64,000 nt of DNA, taken from contig JAEDFO010000006.1 in assembly GCA_016292745.1 (NCBI GenBank), positions 1 through 64,000 on the forward strand, written 5' to 3'. This DNA comes from Muribaculaceae bacterium (GTDB taxonomy: Bacteria > Bacteroidota > Bacteroidia > Bacteroidales > Muribaculaceae). The translations under genes were made by a program, and so were the position numbers. Shown one piece after another: positions 1 to 7,305 of the stretch (position 1 is its first letter; each line of letters starts with the position of its first letter). Under the pieces are notes generated by a model. It saw nothing but the letters and a program-made list of their open reading frames with translations, was not told where the DNA came from and ran no database searches.

Positions 1-174
1 GGCAACGGCGTTGCTACCGACAACGATGTGGTGATGGCTGTCGACCCGGTATCGAAAGTGCTTGGCTCTCCACGCGGCACCGCACAGCAACGCAAGGCAA
101 GTCACCCCATGAGCGCAGCAATTTCAATGAGAATAATTATCAGTTTTTGGCATAAAAAAATTATATTTGCATAA
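1..174 (+). CDS. possible 3' end of an upstream gene, unidentified
   Basis: Frame 1 is open from the window edge to a TAA at 172-174 (57 codons). The first 30 or so codons use the GC-rich third positions typical of genes here (GGC, GTC, GAC, ACC). The last 15 codons are AT-rich and run through a promoter-like element, so the true stop or frame is uncertain. I recognise no family, and it does not resemble the end of isochorismate synthase (MenF), which often precedes menD in Bacteroides. It may not be a gene. Confidence 0.25.
   Translation, partial: GNGVATDNDVVMAVDPVSKVLGSPRGTAQQRKASHPMSAAISMRIIISFWHKKIIFA
162..169 (+). promoter_or_regulatory. -7 promoter element for the crp-men operon
   Basis: TATATTTG fits the Bacteroidota -7 consensus TAnnTTTG and lies 19 nt before the ATG of the regulator. 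That implies a very short leader. I see no TTTG at the expected -33 distance. Confidence 0.55.
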
Positions 175-187
175 AAATTGATGATAT

Positions 188-880
188 ATGGATAGCATGT
201 ACGATACTCTTCTCCAACTTCCGCTGTTTCAAGGCGTAAGCCACGAAATAATATCGGAATTGGTGGGCAAGACCAAACTCCACTTCACCAAATATGCCAA
301 CGACGCCGTAATACTCGAAGCCGGCGACAACCAGAATGTCCTGTCGTTTGTGGTATCGGGCAGTGTGACCAAGAGCTATAAGTTCCCAGGGTTGGAAGTA
401 ACCATTAACGAAACCATATCAGCTCCGGCAGTCATTGACGCCGAATATCTTTTCGGAATCGATTTGCGCTATCCATTCACCATCTATTCAGCCGGCAGCT
501 GTGGTATTCTCACCATAGCCAAGGACGAATATATGCGCATACTTCAGAGCAACGAAGTATTCATTTTCAATATTCTGAACCATCTAAGCCGCGACGTCCA
601 GAACAGTATCTGCGGATTAATGACCCCTGGACAATGTTCGGTGGCAGGACGTCTGTCGTATATCATAGGCATACTCACACGAAAAAGCAGCAACGACATA
701 ACCATTTGCTATAAGCAACGCGATTTGTGCCGGTTGCTTGGTGTTAGAAGGCCATCACTGATTGAGACCCTCAACGGATTGAAAAACGCAGGCATCATCG
801 AATTCGATTCGAGCCGCATATCAATTATCGACCGCGACAAGCTCGTGAGCCGCTCCAGCGAAATATTTATGGCTTTCTGA
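188..880 (+). CDS. Crp/Fnr-family transcriptional regulator
   Basis: This 230-residue protein has the Crp/Fnr layout: an N-terminal cyclic-nucleotide-binding-like beta-roll (about 15-130), a dimerisation helix, and a C-terminal winged helix-turn-helix (about 165-220, with the core QRDLCRLLGVRRPSLIETL). There is no N-terminal cysteine cluster of the Fnr iron-sulphur type, and the cAMP-contact residues are not obvious, so its signal is unknown. Its stop overlaps the menD start (TGATG), so it is probably co-transcribed and coupled with the men genes. A role in controlling menaquinone synthesis or anaerobic respiration is inferred from that position only. Confidence 0.85.
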   Translation: MDSMYDTLLQLPLFQGVSHEIISELVGKTKLHFTKYANDAVILEAGDNQNVLSFVVSGSVTKSYKFPGLEVTINETISAPAVIDAEYLFGIDLRYPFTIYSAGSCGILTIAKDEYMRILQSNEVFIFNILNHLSRDVQNSICGLMTPGQCSVAGRLSYIIGILTRKSSNDITICYKQRDLCRLLGVRRPSLIETLNGLKNAGIIEFDSSRISIIDRDKLVSRSSEIFMAF

Positions 881-2592
881 TGCTTATGTCAACCGAACAA
901 CTATCACCACTGTCAACTACAAGCCAAGAAGCGTGCAACGTTCTTGCCGACATACTGGTAAAGAACGGATTCACCAATGTTGTCATCTCCCCAGGCTCGA
1001 GGAATGCGCCACTCACTGTTGCATTATCCCGACGTAAGGAAATATGCACCTATGTAGTGGTCGATGAACGTTCAGCTGCATTTATGGCATTGGGCATGGC
1101 TATCGAGCAGCACAAACCAACGGTGCTGGTGTGTACATCAGGCTCAGCAGTGTTGAATTACTCGCCCGCAATCGCCGAGGCCTATTATCGTAAAGTGCCA
1201 CTGATTGTGGTCAGCGCCGACCGTCCTGAACCGTGGATTGACCAAGACGACAGCCAGACTATCAGGCAATTCCTTGCCCTTGACAACATTGTTAAACGCA
1301 GCTACGATATACCATCTACATATTTCAGCGACGACGAAAAGTGGTATGTCAACAGATTGATTAACGATGCCTGTGTGTTATCGGTAAGCCAGCCGATGGC
1401 TCCCGTTCACATTAACTTCCATCTTGCTGAACCTCTTTACCAAACCTCGACACGAAGCAACAGCAACTCGACCCGGGTGGTTAAACTCGTGGAATCGGAC
1501 AACAACCTCAGCCAAGCCGACATAGAACATCTGGCCAATGAGTATAACAGGGCACAACGAGTGATGATAATCGGCGGATTCTATGACTACAACGAAAAAC
1601 TGAACAAATGCATTCGCCAATTATCGCACGATTCGAGGACTGTGGTTCTTGCCGAAACCGTCACCAACATTTATGGCGATGACATCGTCCGCACCATCGA
1701 CCGATGCGTCAACCAGCTTGACGACAACACGTTCAAACCCGATTTGCTGATTACTTTCGGAGGCGCACTGATTTCGAGAATGGTGAAAAACCGGCTTCGG
1801 AAATGCAATATAGCTTCGCATTGGCACATCGGCACCACCGACCACCTTATCGACATAGTAAAGGCTCTTACCACAACCATCAACGTAAGCCCCGAATCGT
1901 TTTTCGCTCAACTGCTCCCATTGATAAGCAACAGTGACAGCAATTATCACGACAAGTGGAAAGAAGCGGCCAGAACAGCACGCGCCAAGCACGACAGCTT
2001 ACTGGCATCAACCAAGTGGTGCGACCTTAAAGCCTTTGCTACAATTATCAGCCACATAAAGCATCATACACTAACGCTCCACGCCAGCAATGGCACACCC
2101 ATACGATATCTGCAGCTTTTCGGTGATGAGTTCACAATTACCAACTATTGCAACCGAGGCGTTTCGGGCATCGACGGATGCACTTCAACAGCCCTTGGCG
2201 CAGCTCTGGCCTCAAGCACTACCAACTTGCTTATTTCAGGCGACATGAGTCTGACTTACGACCTCGGAGCATTAAGCAGCAACTATAAGCCCGACAATTT
2301 CAAGATAATAGTGATGATGAATGGCGGCGGCGGAATATTCCGATTTCTAAAAGGTCCGTCATCGCTTCCCGAACTCGAAAAATATTTTGAACTCAACATC
2401 AACTACGATATCCGCAAATATGCTGACGCTTTTGGATACCGATTCTTCAGTGCCGACTGCGAGGAATCGCTTGAGAAGGAGCTACCTCTATTCCTCAAAT
2501 CGGATTGTGCATCTATTCTGGCTATATACACGCCAAAAGAACTGAATGCCAAGGTGCTGAGAGATTATTTCGACAATTTAACAACAAACTAA
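880..2592 (+). CDS. menD: MenD, SEPHCHC synthase
   Basis: MenD is a thiamine-diphosphate enzyme that joins 2-oxoglutarate and isochorismate to give 2-succinyl-5-enolpyruvyl-6-hydroxy-3-cyclohexene-1-carboxylate, the first committed step of menaquinone synthesis. The protein is 570 residues, normal for the family. It shows SPGSRNAPLT (38-47), the DERSAAFMALG segment carrying the catalytic glutamate, NRGVSGIDGCTSTALGAAL, and the diphosphate/Mg motif beginning GDMSLTYD. The first ATG at 880 overlaps the upstream stop; an ATG two codons later is an alternative. menB follows after 4 nt. menF is absent from the window, so isochorismate must be made by a gene elsewhere. Confidence 0.96.
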   Translation: MLMSTEQLSPLSTTSQEACNVLADILVKNGFTNVVISPGSRNAPLTVALSRRKEICTYVVVDERSAAFMALGMAIEQHKPTVLVCTSGSAVLNYSPAIAEAYYRKVPLIVVSADRPEPWIDQDDSQTIRQFLALDNIVKRSYDIPSTYFSDDEKWYVNRLINDACVLSVSQPMAPVHINFHLAEPLYQTSTRSNSNSTRVVKLVESDNNLSQADIEHLANEYNRAQRVMIIGGFYDYNEKLNKCIRQLSHDSRTVVLAETVTNIYGDDIVRTIDRCVNQLDDNTFKPDLLITFGGALISRMVKNRLRKCNIASHWHIGTTDHLIDIVKALTTTINVSPESFFAQLLPLISNSDSNYHDKWKEAARTARAKHDSLLASTKWCDLKAFATIISHIKHHTLTLHASNGTPIRYLQLFGDEFTITNYCNRGVSGIDGCTSTALGAALASSTTNLLISGDMSLTYDLGALSSNYKPDNFKIIVMMNGGGGIFRFLKGPSSLPELEKYFELNINYDIRKYADAFGYRFFSADCEESLEKELPLFLKSDCASILAIYTPKELNAKVLRDYFDNLTTN

Positions 2593-2596
2593 ACAT

Positions 2597-3418
2597 ATGG
2601 AAAGAAACTGGCAAACCATAAAAGAATACACTGATATTCTGTTTGAATTCTATAATGGTATAGCAAAAATATCGATTAACCGTCCTAAGGTGTACAACGC
2701 ATTCCGTCCGCTGACAAACGAAGAGATGCTCGACGCCTTTAATATATGCCGCGAACGCGCCGACATCCGCGTGATAATACTCACCGGCGTAGGCGACAAG
2801 GCATTCTGCTCGGGTGGCGACCAAAACTACAAGACACTTGGCGGATACAAGGATTCCGACGGCACGCCACGCCTCAACGTTCTCGATCTCCACAAAATAA
2901 TACGTTCAATACCCAAACCAGTGATTGCAATGGTTAACGGATACGCCATTGGAGGCGGCAATGTGCTACAAGTGGTTTGCGACCTGTCGATTGCCTCGGA
3001 AAATGCTATTTTCGGCCAAACCGGCCCAAAGGTTGGTAGTTTCGACGGCGGATTCGGCTCATCGTATCTTGCCCGTTGCGTTGGACAGAAGAAAACACGC
3101 GAAATTTGGTATCTGTGCAAGCAATATACGGCAAAAGAGGCAGAAGCCATGGGAATGGTGAACATCGTCGTTCCGTTCGACAAACTGGAAGACGTTACTG
3201 TGGAATGGTGCGAAACCATAATGAAACGTAGCCCATTTGCCATCAGAATGGTGAAACGCTGCCTAAACGCCGAACTCGACGGCCAACGTGGACTAATGGA
3301 ACTTGCCGGCGACGCCACATTGATGTATTACACCATGGAAGAAGCTCAAGAAGGGAAAAACGCATTCCTTGAGAAACGTGATCCCGACTTTGAGAAATAC
3401 CCTAAGTTTCCCGGTTAA
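2597..3418 (+). CDS. menB: MenB, 1,4-dihydroxy-2-naphthoyl-CoA synthase
   Basis: MenB is a crotonase-fold enzyme that closes the second ring of o-succinylbenzoyl-CoA to give 1,4-dihydroxy-2-naphthoyl-CoA. The 273-residue protein carries the crotonase oxyanion-hole segments AFCSGGDQ and GYAIGGGNVLQ, and the typical MenB stretch FGQTGPKVGSFDGGFGS. The stop overlaps the next start (TAATG at 3416-3420), so menC is probably translated by re-initiation. Confidence 0.97.
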   Translation: MERNWQTIKEYTDILFEFYNGIAKISINRPKVYNAFRPLTNEEMLDAFNICRERADIRVIILTGVGDKAFCSGGDQNYKTLGGYKDSDGTPRLNVLDLHKIIRSIPKPVIAMVNGYAIGGGNVLQVVCDLSIASENAIFGQTGPKVGSFDGGFGSSYLARCVGQKKTREIWYLCKQYTAKEAEAMGMVNIVVPFDKLEDVTVEWCETIMKRSPFAIRMVKRCLNAELDGQRGLMELAGDATLMYYTMEEAQEGKNAFLEKRDPDFEKYPKFPG

Positions 3419-4473
3419 TGCCTACATATAGAGCTACATACGCGCCATACAGGCTAATATTCAAATCGCCGAGCGGCACATCTCGCGGAATATTAACCGT
3501 TAAGGACACCTATTTCCTGAAAATATGGGACGCCGAAAATCCCGACATTTTCGGAATAGGAGAGTGCGCACTCTTCAAAGGATTATCGAAAGAGGACAAT
3601 GACACCTATGAAGAAAAACTAAAAGAATTGTGCCGCAACATCGGCATTGGGGCTGAAACCGACCTTGCAGGATACTCATCAATTATGTTTGGCCTTGAAT
3701 GTGCCATCAACGACCTGGCAAACGGCGGCAAGCGCATATATTTCCCATCTGATTTCGCCGACGGCAACGCCGATATTGTGATAAACGGACTTGTGTGGAT
3801 GGGCACCCATAACGAAATGCTTAAACGTATCGATGAAAAGGTTGCACTCGGATTCAATACAATAAAACTGAAAGTGGGAGCTATCGACCTGGAATCGGAA
3901 CTCTCCCTGCTTAAGCATATCCGCAATAGATATTCAAGCCTCGACCTTACAGTGCGCATCGATGCCAATGGCGGATTCAAGCCCGAAAATGCACTCGAAA
4001 CAATTGACAAATTTGCAAAGTATGATGTGCATTCGCTTGAACAACCTATTAAACAAGGCAATTGGAACGAAATGGCGCGCATTTGCCGCAATTCATCAAT
4101 ACCGATTGCTCTCGATGAGGAATTAATAGGCATAACCGACATTGACGAACGGATAAAACTTGTTGAAACAATAAAGCCAAAATATCTTATCATCAAACCC
4201 TCACTGCTTGGAGGGCTGGCATCATCGGAGATGTGGCTGCGAATAGCCGCCTCGAACGACATCGGAGCATGGATTACCAGTGCTCTTGAATCGAATATTG
4301 GGCTCAATGCCATAGCCGAATGGACATATACACTCCAGCCTCGCATTGCCCAAGGACTTGGCACCGGCGGATTGTTTACCAACAACATCGAATCGCCGCT
4401 TTATCTCGAGTCGGAGCATCTGAGAAAAAACAAAAAAATCAACTGGACATTACCGGAATTTGACTGGAAATGA
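3418..4473 (+). CDS. menC: MenC, o-succinylbenzoate synthase
   Basis: MenC belongs to the enolase superfamily and dehydrates SHCHC to o-succinylbenzoate. All catalytic residues of the superfamily can be read in this 351-residue protein: the KxK motif K150/K152, metal ligands D182, E208 and D233, and the second-face lysine K260 (IIKPSLLGG). It overlaps menB by one base and menE by four (ATGA). In Bacteroidota the product feeds MenE directly, which fits the gene order here. Confidence 0.95.
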   Translation: MPTYRATYAPYRLIFKSPSGTSRGILTVKDTYFLKIWDAENPDIFGIGECALFKGLSKEDNDTYEEKLKELCRNIGIGAETDLAGYSSIMFGLECAINDLANGGKRIYFPSDFADGNADIVINGLVWMGTHNEMLKRIDEKVALGFNTIKLKVGAIDLESELSLLKHIRNRYSSLDLTVRIDANGGFKPENALETIDKFAKYDVHSLEQPIKQGNWNEMARICRNSSIPIALDEELIGITDIDERIKLVETIKPKYLIIKPSLLGGLASSEMWLRIAASNDIGAWITSALESNIGLNAIAEWTYTLQPRIAQGLGTGGLFTNNIESPLYLESEHLRKNKKINWTLPEFDWK

Positions 4474-5525
4474 ACATTACAATAAATGGCAAACGTTGCC
4501 AATCGATAAGCGATATAAGAGAGTGCAGCTCAGCAAAGCTAACCAGTTTCGTTGAAGAATACTTCAACGATGCAGACTATATTGTAGCACACACATCAGG
4601 TTCGACAGGTACCCCGAAAGAAATACATCTGCAGAAAAGCGATATGAAAGTGTCGGCAGCCAATACCAATCGATTCTTCGGCATCGGCCCCGATTCGGTT
4701 CTTTACCTCAACCTTTCACCCGACTATATTGCCGGGAAAATGATGATTGTGAGAGCACTTGAAGCAAACGCCCAGTTGATAGAAGAAACACCATCGAACG
4801 ATGTTCTCGCCAATTACAATGGTTCTGGAATAGATTTGGCCGCATTCGTTCCCAGCCAACTCGTTGGATTGCTTCATAATCCCGACCGTCTGCAACACAT
4901 TCGGAAAATGATTATCGGCGGTGGTATTGTATCGGCTGGAATATGCTCGAAGCTGGTGGAATGTGGCATTGAAGCCTATTCCACATATGGAATGACTGAA
5001 ACATGCTCGCACATAGCGCTCCAGCGAATAGAACCGATAATGAAACCCTACGAAATGCTCGGCGACAACACTATCGAAACCGATGCCCGCGGTTGCCTGC
5101 TGTTGAACCTGCCATCATACACCATTAAGAGAATAATAACCAACGATATAGTTGAAATCGTCGATAACCGACATTTTTACTGGAAAGGCCGGTACGACAA
5201 TGTGGTTAACAGCGGTGGCATCAAACTGTATCCTGAAGAAATTGAGCCAAAATTGACATCGCTGCTGCCAAAAGCAAAATTCTATATCAGCAGTATAGAA
5301 TCGGACAAATGGGGCGAGGAGCTGGCAATAGTGATAGAATATCCAACAATGGGCACAAACATAAAAATCGGTAAGGTAAAGGAATCGCTGCACGAAAACA
5401 TGAAGCAAATACTACCAAAGTATTCGGTGCCCAAAACATTTATTGCAGTAAGTAAATTCGAGTATACCACCACAGGAAAGCTTATAAGGAGGAAATTCAA
5501 AGCCGACGGAAGCATTATGGAATGA
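4470..5525 (+). CDS. menE: MenE, o-succinylbenzoate-CoA ligase
   Basis: MenE is an acyl-adenylate-forming enzyme that activates o-succinylbenzoate with ATP and CoA. The adenylation P-loop is HTSGSTGTPK (41-50), followed by STYGMTETCSH and the hinge motif YWKGRYDNVVNSGGIKLYPEE. The catalytic lysine lies in TTGKLIRRKF near the C-terminus. At 351 residues it is shorter than the roughly 450-500 of other bacterial MenE; the N-terminal part before the P-loop is only about 40 residues. All active-site motifs are present, so I read it as a compact active form. It is the last gene of the men operon. Confidence 0.93.
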   Translation: MNITINGKRCQSISDIRECSSAKLTSFVEEYFNDADYIVAHTSGSTGTPKEIHLQKSDMKVSAANTNRFFGIGPDSVLYLNLSPDYIAGKMMIVRALEANAQLIEETPSNDVLANYNGSGIDLAAFVPSQLVGLLHNPDRLQHIRKMIIGGGIVSAGICSKLVECGIEAYSTYGMTETCSHIALQRIEPIMKPYEMLGDNTIETDARGCLLLNLPSYTIKRIITNDIVEIVDNRHFYWKGRYDNVVNSGGIKLYPEEIEPKLTSLLPKAKFYISSIESDKWGEELAIVIEYPTMGTNIKIGKVKESLHENMKQILPKYSVPKTFIAVSKFEYTTTGKLIRRKFKADGSIME

Positions 5526-5586
5526 CTTTTAAAACTCTAAAATTCAATACATCTGCATATTATTTCTTCATTTGTGAAAAAATCAC

Positions 5587-5594
5587 TATCTTTG
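5587..5594 (+). promoter_or_regulatory. -7 promoter element for glycogen operon
   Basis: TATCTTTG matches TAnnTTTG exactly and lies 22 nt before the glycogen synthase ATG. About 60 nt separate it from the menE stop, so the glycogen genes have their own promoter. Confidence 0.7.
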
Positions 5595-5616
5595 CGGAAA
5601 ATTTTTAAGATAGTTT

Positions 5617-7266
5617 ATGAAAAGTGATTCTGTAGATTTCGATTTGCTGTTTGAAACAAGTTGGGAAGTCTGCAATAAAGTAGGGGGTATATATACCGTC
5701 TTGTCAACCAAAGCAAATACACTACAAAAGCAACATAAAGATAAAACTGTATTTATCGGGCCCGATTTGTGGAACGAATCGAATCCTTCGCCATTCTTCA
5801 TCGAATCGAAATCATGGCTCGACAATTGGATTAAATCAGCACAGTTGCCATCAGGTATCAAAGCAAGGGTAGGGCGTTGGAACATTCCCGGCAAGCCTAT
5901 TGTTGTGCTGGTCGACTACAAGCCATTATATTCCATTAAGGACAGTATCTACAGCACCGTATGGGAAAAATATGGAGTAGATTCACTTCATGCATACGGC
6001 GACTACGACGAATCGTGCATGTTTGCCGTTGGTGCCGCCATGGTAATCAGTAATATAATTGAATGGAAAGCCCAACCAAAGCTTACTAACATTGCACATT
6101 TCGATGAATGGACCACCGGCATGGGGCTTTTGTATCTCAAGCACATCAGGCCAGAGGTTGCAACAGTGTTTACCACTCATGCCACATGCATAGGCCGCAG
6201 CATCTGCTGCAACAACAAGCCATTATACGATTATCTAAATGGCTATAACGGCAACCAAATGGCCGACGAGCTCAATATGCAGTCGAAGCATTCACTCGAA
6301 AAAGCAGCAGCACAGAATTCCGACTGCTTTACAACCGTCAGCAATGTCACAGCAAAAGAATGCCGACAACTTCTCGAATGCCATCCAGTGGTTACTCCAA
6401 ACGGATTCGAACAGAATTTCGTGCCCAGCAAGGCCAAATACGCCCAGGCAAGAGCAACCGCCCGCGAGCAGTTGCTTAAAGTAGGTTCAAAACTTGTTGG
6501 ATACCAATTGCCCGACGATGCCTTGATAGTAGCGACATCAGGACGAATGGAGTTCCGCAACAAAGGAATCGACGTATTTATCGATGCACTTAACAAGATG
6601 CGCTATGAAAACAAGGTTCTGGCAAAACAGATTGTTGCTTTTATAATGGTTCCTGCATGGTCCGATGGGCCACGTGTCGACTTGAAGCAAGCACTTGAAA
6701 CCAATGAAGAATTGCATAGTGACAACACTGTGGTAACACATCAGCTGCACGACAGTTCGTGCGATTCCATATACAACCGTCTGGAATCGTACGGCGTAGC
6801 CAACAAGAGCGACGAACGCGTGAAGATAATATATGTGCCATCATATCTTAACGGTGACGACGGAATATTCGGTATCGACTACTACCATTTGCTCCCGGGC
6901 ATCGACCTCACTGTATTCCCATCGTATTACGAACCATGGGGCTATACTCCACTTGAAAGCATAGCATTCGGAATACCGACTATTACTACCGATTTGTCAG
7001 GTTTCGGACAGTGGATAATCGACATCGAAAGTGAAGGTTTCGCTAACAGCGGCGTCAAGGTGTTGCATCGAGGCGACTCTAACTACAGCGAAGTGGTAGA
7101 TGAGATTGTCGACGCTATAGAAACATACGTTGGCACCGACAGCAAATCAATTAAGACATTCAGCAAAAAGGCAACCGACACGGCAAAACTTGCCGCATGG
7201 TCGAACTTCATCAATTATTATGATGATGCCTATTGTAAAGCCGTTTCAAAAGCAAATAAAAAGTAA
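5617..7266 (+). CDS. glycogen synthase, eukaryote-like GT3 family
   Basis: The enzyme extends alpha-1,4-glucan from a nucleotide sugar; GT3 enzymes use UDP-glucose. The N-terminus FETSWEVCNKVGGIYTV is the GT3 signature known from animal and fungal glycogen synthases, and is unlike the KTGGL start of bacterial GT5 GlgA. The retaining-transferase E-x7-E motif is E439/E447 in YEPWGYTPLESIAFG. Length is 549 residues, shorter than eukaryotic enzymes, which carry regulatory extensions. It is followed after 39 nt by glycogen phosphorylase, so synthesis and breakdown are encoded together. No glgC or branching enzyme is in the window. Confidence 0.92.
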   Translation: MKSDSVDFDLLFETSWEVCNKVGGIYTVLSTKANTLQKQHKDKTVFIGPDLWNESNPSPFFIESKSWLDNWIKSAQLPSGIKARVGRWNIPGKPIVVLVDYKPLYSIKDSIYSTVWEKYGVDSLHAYGDYDESCMFAVGAAMVISNIIEWKAQPKLTNIAHFDEWTTGMGLLYLKHIRPEVATVFTTHATCIGRSICCNNKPLYDYLNGYNGNQMADELNMQSKHSLEKAAAQNSDCFTTVSNVTAKECRQLLECHPVVTPNGFEQNFVPSKAKYAQARATAREQLLKVGSKLVGYQLPDDALIVATSGRMEFRNKGIDVFIDALNKMRYENKVLAKQIVAFIMVPAWSDGPRVDLKQALETNEELHSDNTVVTHQLHDSSCDSIYNRLESYGVANKSDERVKIIYVPSYLNGDDGIFGIDYYHLLPGIDLTVFPSYYEPWGYTPLESIAFGIPTITTDLSGFGQWIIDIESEGFANSGVKVLHRGDSNYSEVVDEIVDAIETYVGTDSKSIKTFSKKATDTAKLAAWSNFINYYDDAYCKAVSKANKK

Positions 7267-7305
7267 AGAAATATATCAAAAATTAATAACCATATTAATT
7301 TCAGT

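Noticed and set aside
3606..4388. 260-codon open frame antisense to menC
   Set aside because: It follows the third-base bias of the real gene on the other strand, has no family features, and menC has all its catalytic residues.
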